Shown: positions 4,700-10,943 of the stretch, in pieces
Position numbering within the stretch: position 1 is the first letter of the stretch
Layout: each line of letters opens with the position of its first letter
Source of the DNA: an uncultured Bacilli bacterium
Lineage (GTDB): Bacteria > Bacillota_I > Bacilli_A > RF39 > UBA660
NCBI GenBank assembly: GCA_947625315.1
Contig: CANQOE010000022.1
Location: forward strand, 1 to 10,943
Direction of reading: 5' to 3'
DNA length: 10,943 bases
Position numbers and translations under genes: made by a program
Notes under the pieces: model-generated
Databases searched by the model: none
What the model saw: only the letters and a program-made list of their open reading frames with translations
Told to the model about the DNA's origin: nothing

Positions 4700-5875
4700 A
4701 TGCGCATAAAATATAAAGGAATACTAGGTATTATTAGTTTTTTAATATTTGTTACTCTTGTCGTGGGAATATCTTATCTATTTTATGAACACAATGTCGC
4801 TCAAAATGATTATCTTGTCTTTGTGGAAGATGAATTATCCATTAATTATTTAAATACTAATATTATCCAAGATAGTGCCGAATATAAGTTTTCCATAACT
4901 AATACAAGTAATAATGAAGTTTATTATGAAATAAATTTAGTAAAAGAAAATAACGATTCTGATTTAATTTATGATTTAAATTGTTTAGAAACTGATATTA
5001 ATATTAAAGAAGCTACATTAACTAAAGATGATTTAAATAGTATTGTCAATAAAAGTATTGACCCTAAAGAAACGCATAATTATCGTCTTAAATTAACTAA
5101 TAATTTAACTTCTGTTAAAATTGAAGTTAAAAAAGTCGAAACTTTAACCGAATATTTTGCTCAAACTATTATTAAAAATAGTGATCCTACAACTTTAATT
5201 AAAGATTCTGATGATTATGGTGATACTTATTATTTTAAAGGAAATGTATTAAATAACTATGTTAAATTAAATGATACTTTATGGCGCATAGTCCGTATTA
5301 ATGGCGATAATACTATTCGTTTAGTTTTAGATGGTGTTTTAGAAGATGCCAATAGTTATAATTCAACAAATAATGATTACGAAGAATTTACTATTACAAC
5401 AATTCATAATGCTATAGAAGCTTATTTTAATATTTATTTAGTCAATAATCCCTCAATTGTCAATTCCAAATTTTGTCAAGAAAATGGTAAAACAAATACT
5501 TTAGAAAAAGTAATCTACAACGCTTATAATCGAATAACTATCAATAATATTCCTACTTTTAATTGTTTAGGAACTACTTATGTAAGCAAATTTGGTTTAT
5601 TAAGTATTGATGAAGTAGTCTTTAGCTTAGTTAATGAAGATAATAATGTTAGTTCTTATTTAATTAATAGTGATATATCTAATTCCTGGTGGACTTCTTC
5701 TTTAGCTTTAGCTACTGATAATAATTTTATCCCCTTTAGTATTAGTACAAAAGGCGAAATTGAAACTAAAAATAATGGTACGGAATATTTAGGAGTACGT
5801 CCGGTTATTAATTTAAGTCGTAATACTCTCGTCGAGGGTACTGGTACTCTAAATAATCCATATATTCTTATGTAA
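4700..5875 (+). CDS. Exported membrane-anchored surface protein (DUF6273-like C-terminal domain)
   Basis: The 391-residue protein begins with a basic start and one hydrophobic segment (about 8-28) without a lipobox, so it is probably anchored in the membrane with the rest outside. Residues 40-145 look like a beta-rich, Ig-like domain (FSITNTSNNEVYYEINL). Residues 170-391 resemble the DUF6273-type domain abundant in gut Firmicutes. It opens with YYFKGNVLNNYVKLNDTLWRIVRINGD (in two parts, 178-190 and 191-203). It continues with LLSIDEV (300-306) and SWWTSS (329-334), and ends with GVRPVINLS (365-373) and GTGTLNNPYIL (380-390). Cysteines 94, 259 and 289 are the only ones. The function of such domains is unknown; adhesion or ligand binding is a guess. 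The gene is monocistronic with a near-perfect promoter. It lies directly after ylbDE but in its own transcript. Confidence 0.7.
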   Translation: MRIKYKGILGIISFLIFVTLVVGISYLFYEHNVAQNDYLVFVEDELSINYLNTNIIQDSAEYKFSITNTSNNEVYYEINLVKENNDSDLIYDLNCLETDINIKEATLTKDDLNSIVNKSIDPKETHNYRLKLTNNLTSVKIEVKKVETLTEYFAQTIIKNSDPTTLIKDSDDYGDTYYFKGNVLNNYVKLNDTLWRIVRINGDNTIRLVLDGVLEDANSYNSTNNDYEEFTITTIHNAIEAYFNIYLVNNPSIVNSKFCQENGKTNTLEKVIYNAYNRITINNIPTFNCLGTTYVSKFGLLSIDEVVFSLVNEDNNVSSYLINSDISNSWWTSSLALATDNNFIPFSISTKGEIETKNNGTEYLGVRPVINLSRNTLVEGTGTLNNPYILM

Positions 5876-5917
5876 ATTCTTGTAAAATGTTTGAAAAATA
5901 AATGTAAATGATTAAAT

Positions 5918-5943
5918 AGGGCTTTATTCTTAAGCCTTTTTTT
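5918..5943 (+). terminator. Intrinsic terminator after the surface-protein gene
   Basis: GGCTT (5920-5924) pairs with AAGCC (5932-5936) around a seven-base loop, extended by a G-T and an A-T pair at 5918-5919, then T to 5943. Unlike the other terminators here it lies about 40 bases beyond the stop codon. Confidence 0.75.
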
Positions 5944-5951
5944 GATACAAT
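5943..5951 (+). promoter_or_regulatory. Promoter of the mtaB-recD2 operon
   Basis: TG-A-TACAAT is an extended -10 element directly behind the preceding terminator. A weak -35 (TTTATT, 5923-5928) lies 17 bases upstream, within the terminator hairpin. Transcription would start near 5958. GGTGAT (5962-5967) is the ribosome binding site for ATG 5971. Confidence 0.5.
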
Positions 5952-5970
5952 ATTAATAAGTGGTGATATT

Positions 5971-6486
5971 ATGAATACTATTCAAGATATTATAGGTTTT
6001 ATTAAATCATTATCTTATTTAGATATCTTATTTTTCTTTTCGGTATTAATTTTAATGTTACTAGTTATCATTTTAATCTATTTTATTAAAGAAAATAATA
6101 TGGAAGATGAAGATATTAATTTACCTAAAACTCCTCATAAAGAAGAAGATGCTATAGTTAGTTTACAAGAAATAACTCAAGCTTTAGAAGATGCTCAAGA
6201 TAATGAACAAGTAGTTGATGAAAATATCAGTAAATATGAAGCTGAACAAGAAGAAAAAGCTATTATTAGCTACGAAGAATTAATTAAAAGAAAAAATTCT
6301 TATGCCCTTAATTACGTTGAAGAAAATACCGATAATGATGAAGTTGAGGTAAAACAAGTCGATTTAAATAATTTAATTTATACTAAAGAAGAAAAACCTC
6401 CAAAAATGAAAGTATCAGTTATATCCTATGAAAAAGAAGAAGCTTTTTTAGAAGCTCTTAAAGCTTTAAAAGAAACTCTAAATTAA
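5971..6486 (+). CDS. Acidic membrane-anchored hypothetical protein, first gene of the operon
   Basis: The 171-residue protein is not recognised. One hydrophobic segment (about 16-39) is followed by a long, highly acidic, Glu/Asp-rich region that is probably partly disordered or coiled coil. Two blocks look conserved rather than random: EEKAIISYEELIKRK (94-108) and VSVISYEKEEAFLEALKALKE (split as 148-158 and 159-168). Both contain ISYE, so an internal repeat or two related binding peptides is possible. With no signal-peptidase site it probably stays anchored with the acidic part in the cytoplasm. It opens a five-gene transcript, 17 bases before mtaB, which hints at a link to RNA modification or to the membrane, but no function can be stated. 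Confidence 0.75.
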   Translation: MNTIQDIIGFIKSLSYLDILFFFSVLILMLLVIILIYFIKENNMEDEDINLPKTPHKEEDAIVSLQEITQALEDAQDNEQVVDENISKYEAEQEEKAIISYEELIKRKNSYALNYVEENTDNDEVEVKQVDLNNLIYTKEEKPPKMKVSVISYEKEEAFLEALKALKETLN

Positions 6487-6503
6487 GAAATGCTGGCGAT
6501 AAT

Positions 6504-7787
6504 ATGAAATTTAAAATAATAACTTTAGGTTGTAAAGTTAATACTTATGAAAGTGAATATATGTTAGAATCCTTACTTAAAGAAGGATTTATTTATGATG
6601 CAGAAAACCCGAGTATTATTATTATTAATACTTGTAGTGTTACTAATACTGCCGACTCTAAATCTTTAAAAATAATTCGTCATGAAAGAAGAGAACATCC
6701 TCAAGCTTTAATCGTGGCCTGTGGTTGCAGTGTTCAAAATAATGAAGAACCATATCAAGATTTAGATATAGTTATTGGTAATAAATATAAAAGTAATATT
6801 GTTTCTTTAATTAAAGATTATTTAAAAAATAAAAAGAAATATATTAATGTTTTAAAAAACCGAGATTTACCTTTTGAAGATATGCAAGTATCTAAGTTTA
6901 CTACCCATACTAGAGCTTTTATTAAAATTGAAGATGGCTGTAATAATTTCTGTTCTTATTGTATTATTCCTTATACCAGAGGAACTACGCGTTCTAAAGA
7001 TTTTAATAAAGTAATCGAGGAAGCTAAAACCTTAGTATCTAATAATCATCGGGAAATTGTTTTAACCGGTATTCATACAGGAGCTTATTCTAATAGCAAT
7101 CACGATTTAAGCGATGTTATTATTGAGTTAGCTCAAATTCCTAATTTAACCAGAATTAGATTATCATCTGTCGAAATTACGGAGTTAACACCAAAATTTA
7201 TGGAAATGTTAAAAACTACTCCTAAATTTTGTGATCATTTACATATTCCTTTACAAAGTGGTTCTGATAATATTTTAAAGATAATGAACCGCCATTATGA
7301 TTTAGCTTATTTTAAAAAACAAGTTAAGGAAATAAGAGCAATTAGACCGGATATTGCCCTAACTACTGATGTTATTGTTGGTCATCCTTATGAAACTGAT
7401 GAGGACTTTATAAATACTTATAATTTTTGTCAGGAAATTGGTTTTAGTAAAATTCATGTATTCCCATATTCTAAAAGAAATGGTACTAAAGCTGCCTCAA
7501 TGCCCCAAGTTGATAGTAACATAAAAAAAGAACGAGCCCAAAAATTACTGGCTTTATCTAAAACCTTAGAAGAGGCTTATTTAAAGAAATTTATTAACCA
7601 AGAAGTAGAAGTTTTAACCGAAGAATATAAAGATGGTTATACAATAGGATTTACTTCCAATTATCTTAAAATATCTATTAAAGCTAAAATAAGTTTAAAT
7701 ACTTTAGTTCAAGTTAAAATAACTTCTTTAAAAAATAATCAAGCATATGCAATTTTAGCTTGCTCAAAAGCCAAAATAAGTATATAA
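6504..7787 (+). CDS. mtaB: tRNA t6A37 methylthiotransferase MtaB
   Basis: The 427-residue protein is a radical-SAM methylthiotransferase that turns t6A at position 37 of ANN-decoding tRNAs into ms2t6A. The N-terminal domain begins KFKIITLGCKVNTYESE, where GCKVN is the hallmark of the MtaB branch rather than MiaB or RimO. Its cluster cysteines are C10, C44 and C75 (an extra Cys at 73). The radical-SAM motif is CNNFCSYC (C146, C150, C153) followed by IPYTRG. HIPLQSGSD (247-255) and TDVIVGHPYETDEDF (288-302) follow. The TRAM domain occupies roughly 365-420. Length is normal and all six cluster cysteines are present. ATG 6504 is used, with a modest GGCGAT ribosome binding site, 17 bases after the previous stop. 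Confidence 0.93.
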   Translation: MKFKIITLGCKVNTYESEYMLESLLKEGFIYDAENPSIIIINTCSVTNTADSKSLKIIRHERREHPQALIVACGCSVQNNEEPYQDLDIVIGNKYKSNIVSLIKDYLKNKKKYINVLKNRDLPFEDMQVSKFTTHTRAFIKIEDGCNNFCSYCIIPYTRGTTRSKDFNKVIEEAKTLVSNNHREIVLTGIHTGAYSNSNHDLSDVIIELAQIPNLTRIRLSSVEITELTPKFMEMLKTTPKFCDHLHIPLQSGSDNILKIMNRHYDLAYFKKQVKEIRAIRPDIALTTDVIVGHPYETDEDFINTYNFCQEIGFSKIHVFPYSKRNGTKAASMPQVDSNIKKERAQKLLALSKTLEEAYLKKFINQEVEVLTEEYKDGYTIGFTSNYLKISIKAKISLNTLVQVKITSLKNNQAYAILACSKAKISI

Positions 7788-7794
7788 TTAAAGT

Positions 7795-7800
7795 AGGTGA
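7795..7800 (+). promoter_or_regulatory. Shine-Dalgarno that decides the start at 7806
   Basis: AGGTGA lies five bases before ATG 7806. The in-frame GTG at 7797 is inside the motif and is not the start. Confidence 0.65.
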
Positions 7801-7805
7801 AAAAA

Positions 7806-8348
7806 ATGGAAAAGAAAATAACAATTAATAATACGGATTTAACGCATTTAATTCGGGAAGTCGCCGGTTTAGAACCAGGTGCAACTAAAATGCTTGTAGC
7901 ATCCATTAGCAAAACTAATGAAGCCGAGTTTACTTTTACAAGTACTGATGAAACTATTAAAGGTAATATTAATAAAGCCTTAACTAGAGGTTATAAATTA
8001 ACTAAAGACTTTTTTCACCAAGTTAAAAGTAAAATAAAAAAATCTTTAAATGAATTAGCTCGTCCGGAAATTGATTTAGACTATTATGTTGATGAAAAGG
8101 GTAGACCTTATACTATCAATGAATTTAATACTCGCGAATATGAAGATCCTCGGGGCTTTAACTATTATATAAGTCATGATTTAGATGGTAAAGAAGTACC
8201 GTGGGTTAAAATGGATGATAAAACTAGAGGTACTTTTCTAGATGAAGATCGTACTAAATTACTAGTTGGTAATAAATTATATATGGTCGATGAAAATATG
8301 CAACTTGATTATGATCATGCAATGGATTATATTGGACCTCGTAGATAG
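7806..8348 (+). CDS. Hypothetical soluble protein between mtaB and recD2
   Basis: The 180-residue protein is not recognised. It has no hydrophobic segment, signal peptide or cysteine and is rich in charged residues. The N-terminal third (1-58) may be an alpha/beta domain ending in FTFTSTDETIKGN. A basic helix follows (60-85, YKLTKDFFHQVKSKIKKSL). The C-terminal half is acidic and Tyr/Asp-rich: IDLDYYVDEKGRPY (89-102), YEDPRGFNYY (112-121), VPWVKMDDKTRGTFLDED (131-148) and a GPRR end. Its place in the operon is 18 bases after mtaB and eight bases before recD2, whose ribosome binding site (AGGAG, 8347-8351) overlaps its stop codon. Translation of the two is therefore likely to be linked. Possible roles in RNA or DNA handling are guesses from context. 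Confidence 0.75.
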   Translation: MEKKITINNTDLTHLIREVAGLEPGATKMLVASISKTNEAEFTFTSTDETIKGNINKALTRGYKLTKDFFHQVKSKIKKSLNELARPEIDLDYYVDEKGRPYTINEFNTREYEDPRGFNYYISHDLDGKEVPWVKMDDKTRGTFLDEDRTKLLVGNKLYMVDENMQLDYDHAMDYIGPRR

Positions 8349-8356
8349 GAGTATTT

Positions 8357-10558
8357 ATGAATTACATCAAGGGTAAATTTCGCAATATTATCTATCAAAA
8401 TAAAGATAATGGTTATGTCGTTGGTATCTTTAAAATTAAAGAAACTAATACTTTAGAACTAACTAGTTATATTAATAAAACTTTAACTATTACGGGTACT
8501 TTTTTAGATGTCAATTTAGAAGAAAACTATATTTTATATGGCGAAATTAAAGAACATGAACGTTATGGTTTTCAATATAATGTAGCATCTTATGAAAAAG
8601 AAGAAATTAAAGGTATTGATAATATTAAAAAGTTTTTAGCTAGTTCTTTAATTAAAGGTTGTGGCGAAAAAACCGCCCAAAAAATAGTTGATACTTTAGG
8701 AGAAGATGCCCTAAATTTAATTAAAGAAGATGTTAAAGTTTTAGAGCAAATTGAAGGCTTAAATGAAGCTAAAGCGAAAATAATTCGCGATTCTATCTTA
8801 GAATATAGTGATGCTGATGATTGTGTTTTAAAATTGACTAATTTAGGCTTTTCCATGAATGAAGCTACCAAAATATATAAAAAATTTCAAACCAGAACGA
8901 AATATATTTTAGAAACGGATTTATATATTCTTAGTGAAATTATTGAATTTAATAAAATTGATAATATTTATTTAAACAATCATGAAGAAACTGATAGAAT
9001 ACGGCTTAAAGCTTGTATGTTAGAAGCTATGAAGCGTTTAGCTAACATCAGTGGGGATACTTATTTTTTAGAAACTGAAATAAAAGATGCTTTAAAGCAA
9101 GAGTTTAATTTATTAATTGATGATATCTTATTTGAAGAAGTAATCTATGAACTGGAAGAAGAACAAAAAATTGTTAAAGAAAATGATTTATATTACTTAG
9201 AAGATATATATCAAGCTCAAGAAGATATTGTTGATTATTTATATTCTCTAAGCAATAATAATTGTTTACCTATCTATGACTTTGAAGAATCTTTAAATAT
9301 TTTAGAAAATACTAATCAAGTTTATTATAACGAAGACCAAAAAAGAGCTATTAAAAATGCTTTAGAAAATAAAATTACGATTATCTCGGGAGGACCTGGA
9401 ACTGGTAAAACGACCATTATTAAAGCGATCGTTAATTTATATCAAAAAATCCATAATTATTCTAATATGGAATTAATGGCTCATGTTGCTTTACTTGCTC
9501 CCACGGGAAGAGCTAGTAAAAAAATGAGTATGGCTACTTCCATGCCCGCGATGACAATTCATCGTTATTTAAAATGGAATAAAGATGCTAATAACTTTGG
9601 GATTAATGAATATCATAAAGCTTTAGAAGATTTAATAATAGTCGATGAAATGAGTATGATTGATATAAATTTATTTAGTGCTCTTTTAAAAGGTATTAAA
9701 AGTAATGTTCAACTTATTTTAGTTGGAGATGTTTTTCAATTACCATCAGTTGGACCTGGTTTAGTTTTAAGTGATTTAATAGCTAGTGAATTATTTACTT
9801 TTTGTCCTTTAGAACAAATATATCGTCAAAGTGCTAATTCTTATATTCCTTATTTAGCTTTAGAAATTAAAAATAAAGATATATCTGAAGATTTTATTAC
9901 TCAAAAAGATGATTATAATTTCTTAAAAGTAGAAGCCCCTAATATTAAAGATATGATTACTAAAATATGTTTAATGAGTAAAGAAAAAGGTTTAAATGAA
10001 AATGATATTCAAATATTAGCTCCGATGTATAAAGGCGAAAATGGTATCGATAATTTAAATATTATATTACAAAAATTATTTAATCCCCCAAACCCTAATA
10101 AAGAAGAACTATCTTTAGGAGAAATTACATATAGAGTTAATGATAAAGTATTACAACTTCAAAACAATCCCGATTGTAATGTTTTTAATGGAGATATAGG
10201 CTATATAAATAAAATAGTTAAAGAAAAAGGGAAAACTACGATAATTATTGATTTTGAAGGTAATAAAGTAGAATACACTTTAAAAGATATGAACCAAATA
10301 AAACATGCTTATGCTATAACAATTCATAAAAGTCAAGGTAGTGAATTTTCTCATGTAATTCTTCCTATTACTAAAAATTATTATAAAATGCTTTATAATA
10401 AACTTATTTATACAGGGGTATCTCGAGCTAAAAAAAGTTTAGTTATTATTGGCGAACCTCAAAGCTTTTTAATGGCCGTCAATAATGATTATGCCACAAA
10501 CCGTAAAAGTATGTTAAAAGAAAAATTAATGCATAAATTTTTAAATATTAATTCATAA
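8357..10558 (+). CDS. recD2: ATP-dependent 5'-3' DNA helicase RecD2 (YrrC)
   Basis: The 733-residue protein is a RecD2-type superfamily 1B helicase, the RecBC-independent form typical of Firmicutes. The N-terminal 75 residues form the OB-like domain (NKDNGYVVGIFKIK near 15-28). Residues 85-150 hold helix-hairpin-helix segments (SLIKGCGEKTAQKI, then IEGLNEAKAKII). The motor starts with Walker A GGPGTGKT (345-352). Motif Ia is LLAPTGRASKKM (379-390), Walker B is VDEMSM (429-434) and motif III is GDVFQLPSVGPG (457-468). Motif VI is AITIHKSQGSEF (653-664), with TGVSRAKKSL (686-695) behind it. All motor motifs are intact and length is normal (about 720-800). RecD2 unwinds DNA during replication-associated repair, recombination and mismatch repair. 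It is the fourth gene of the operon; ATG 8357 follows AGGAG at good spacing. Confidence 0.93.
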   Translation: MNYIKGKFRNIIYQNKDNGYVVGIFKIKETNTLELTSYINKTLTITGTFLDVNLEENYILYGEIKEHERYGFQYNVASYEKEEIKGIDNIKKFLASSLIKGCGEKTAQKIVDTLGEDALNLIKEDVKVLEQIEGLNEAKAKIIRDSILEYSDADDCVLKLTNLGFSMNEATKIYKKFQTRTKYILETDLYILSEIIEFNKIDNIYLNNHEETDRIRLKACMLEAMKRLANISGDTYFLETEIKDALKQEFNLLIDDILFEEVIYELEEEQKIVKENDLYYLEDIYQAQEDIVDYLYSLSNNNCLPIYDFEESLNILENTNQVYYNEDQKRAIKNALENKITIISGGPGTGKTTIIKAIVNLYQKIHNYSNMELMAHVALLAPTGRASKKMSMATSMPAMTIHRYLKWNKDANNFGINEYHKALEDLIIVDEMSMIDINLFSALLKGIKSNVQLILVGDVFQLPSVGPGLVLSDLIASELFTFCPLEQIYRQSANSYIPYLALEIKNKDISEDFITQKDDYNFLKVEAPNIKDMITKICLMSKEKGLNENDIQILAPMYKGENGIDNLNIILQKLFNPPNPNKEELSLGEITYRVNDKVLQLQNNPDCNVFNGDIGYINKIVKEKGKTTIIIDFEGNKVEYTLKDMNQIKHAYAITIHKSQGSEFSHVILPITKNYYKMLYNKLIYTGVSRAKKSLVIIGEPQSFLMAVNNDYATNRKSMLKEKLMHKFLNINS

Positions 10559-10577
10559 TAATAATGAGGTGAAACTT

Positions 10578-10733
10578 ATGAAGAAAATGATGACATGTAG
10601 TTTAATAGCAATGGCCGCTGGTGCTGGAATGATGATGTATGCTTTAAATAATAAGAATACTAAAAACAAAGCTACAAAAGTTGTAAATGATGCTATGGAT
10701 TTAGTAAGTAATAAAATAAATGCGATGAAATAG
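10578..10733 (+). CDS. Small Met-rich single-pass membrane protein
   Basis: A 51-residue ORF with ribosome binding site AGGTGA (10567-10572) and ATG 10578, 19 bases after recD2. Residues 4-23 are hydrophobic (MMTCSLIAMAAGAGMMMYAL), preceded by two lysines, so it is probably membrane-inserted. A polar Lys/Asn stretch (24-33) and an amphipathic helix (34-51, VVNDAMDLVSNKINAM) follow. Nine of 51 residues are methionine. It resembles, in layout only, small YtxH-like stress proteins of Firmicutes; I cannot assign a family. It closes the operon: the terminator hairpin encloses its stop codon. Good ribosome binding site, coding-like composition and exact fit between recD2 and the terminator argue that it is real. 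Confidence 0.7.
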   Translation: MKKMMTCSLIAMAAGAGMMMYALNNKNTKNKATKVVNDAMDLVSNKINAMK

Positions 10734-10748
10734 AATTATCGCATTTTT
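10718..10748 (+). terminator. Terminator of the mtaB-recD2 operon
   Basis: AAATGCGAT (10718-10726) pairs perfectly with ATCGCATTT (10738-10746) around an 11-base loop, with T to 10748. The stop codon TAG (10731-10733) is in the middle of the loop. The 5' arm encodes Asn-Ala and flanking bases of the small protein. Confidence 0.8.
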
Positions 10749-10795
10749 ATTTATGTAAAAAAATGTCAAAAAGATGAATAAAATATAAAAAGTAC

Positions 10796-10825
10796 TTGTA
10801 TACAACACCCCCTTTGTTGTATACT
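10796..10825 (+). promoter_or_regulatory. Promoter TTGTAT-18-TATACT
   Basis: TTGTAT (10796-10801) and TATACT (10820-10825) are 18 bases apart, giving transcription from about 10832 toward the poly-G ORF. The spacer contains a run of five C, unusual in this AT-rich sequence. Two TTGTATAC copies overlap the -35 and -10 boxes. Confidence 0.65.
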
Positions 10826-10834
10826 TTAAGTATA
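10796..10834. repeat. Dense operator-like dyads over the promoter
   Basis: GTATACAAC (10798-10806) and GTTGTATAC (10816-10824) form a perfect nine-base inverted repeat with a nine-base centre. TTGTATAC occurs at 10796 and 10817, 21 bases apart, about two helical turns. TTGTATACAA (10796-10805) is itself a palindrome, and TATACTTTAAGTATA (10820-10834) is another around the start site. This looks like a repressor operator, for example for a GntR-, TetR- or MarR-type dimer; the regulator is not in the window. Confidence 0.55.
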
Positions 10835-10890
10835 GCAAATAAAACTAAAAAATGTGGTAAATTAATAATAGAAAAGGAGTAAAAAATAGA

Positions 10891-10943
10891 ATGAAAAATC
10901 AAGAAAGTCGTATAGGGGGGGGGGGTTATTAAATAGAAAGAAA
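10891..10943 (+). CDS. Start of an ORF with in-frame poly-G switch, cut by the window end
   Basis: ATG 10891 follows AAAGGAG (10873-10879) at a rather long 11-base spacing. As given, it encodes Met-Lys-Asn-Gln-Glu-Ser-Arg-Ile, then four Gly and Tyr, and stops at TAA 10930-10932 (13 residues). With 12 or 9 G in the tract the frame reads on (Gly-Leu-Leu-Asn-Arg-Lys-Lys) to the window end. With 10 G it stops at TAG 10934-10936. The product cannot be identified from this fragment. It may be a phase-variable gene in the off state, or a real gene broken by a base-count error at the contig end. The palindrome-rich promoter upstream supports a genuine gene. Confidence 0.4.
10915..10925 (+). repeat. 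G11 homopolymer tract
   Basis: Eleven consecutive G begin at the ninth codon of the ORF at 10891. The longest other G-run in the window is five. Such tracts change length by slipped-strand mispairing and act as on/off switches in some bacteria. Sequencing or assembly error is a real alternative because the tract is 18 bases from the end. Confidence 0.75.

Noticed and set aside
8590..8871. 93-codon minus-strand ORF inside recD2
   Set aside because: It lies antisense to the helix-hairpin-helix region of RecD2 with no independent evidence.
10798..10824. Reading the right-edge inverted repeat as a terminator or an attachment site
   Set aside because: It has no following T-run, and it coincides exactly with a -35/-10 pair; no integrase or second copy is in view.

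Overview
The window is very AT-rich DNA from a low-GC Gram-positive bacterium, most likely an uncultured gut-type member of the Bacilli close to the RF39/Erysipelotrichia/Mollicutes side of the Firmicutes. This placement is inferred from base composition, AGGTGA/AAGGGGGA-type ribosome binding sites, YitT, GerQ, YlbD/YlbE, MtaB and RecD2 homologues, and Trp encoded by TGG. All fourteen complete genes end in TAA (10) or TAG (4), none in TGA.

Layout. 88-630 (-) is a LemA-family membrane protein. Divergent from it, 757-1254 (+) is a short metallo-beta-lactamase-fold hydrolase. 1335-2072 is a putative HExxH metallopeptidase and 2134-2562 a protein with a C-terminal membrane segment, each with its own consensus-like promoter. 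2605-2967 (-) is a GerQ-like spore-coat protein, divergent from a YitT-type membrane protein (3090-3992). A two-gene cassette, ylbD-ylbE (4034-4605), follows, and then an exported surface-type protein (4700-5875). A five-gene operon runs from 5971 to 10733: an acidic membrane-anchored protein, the tRNA methylthiotransferase MtaB, an unknown soluble protein, the RecD2 helicase and a Met-rich small membrane protein. The right edge holds a promoter dense in dyad symmetries and the start of an ORF whose ninth codon begins an 11-G homopolymer.

How it fits together. Most of the window is housekeeping and envelope biology. Three things stand out. First, homologues of two spore-coat-associated proteins (GerQ, YlbD) and their companion YlbE lie within 2 kb, with similar CATATAAT boxes upstream of gerQ and ylbD. 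Second, five of the six intrinsic terminators are fused to the end of the gene, with the stop codon in the loop or at its edge. Third, the poly-G tract at the right edge could act as an on/off reading-frame switch below a palindrome-rich promoter: with 11 G the ORF is closed, while 9 or 12 G would open it to the window end. The poly-G could also be an assembly artefact, since it sits 18 bases from the edge.

No transposon, CRISPR array, tRNA or rRNA was seen. No gene-free stretch exceeds 300 bases.
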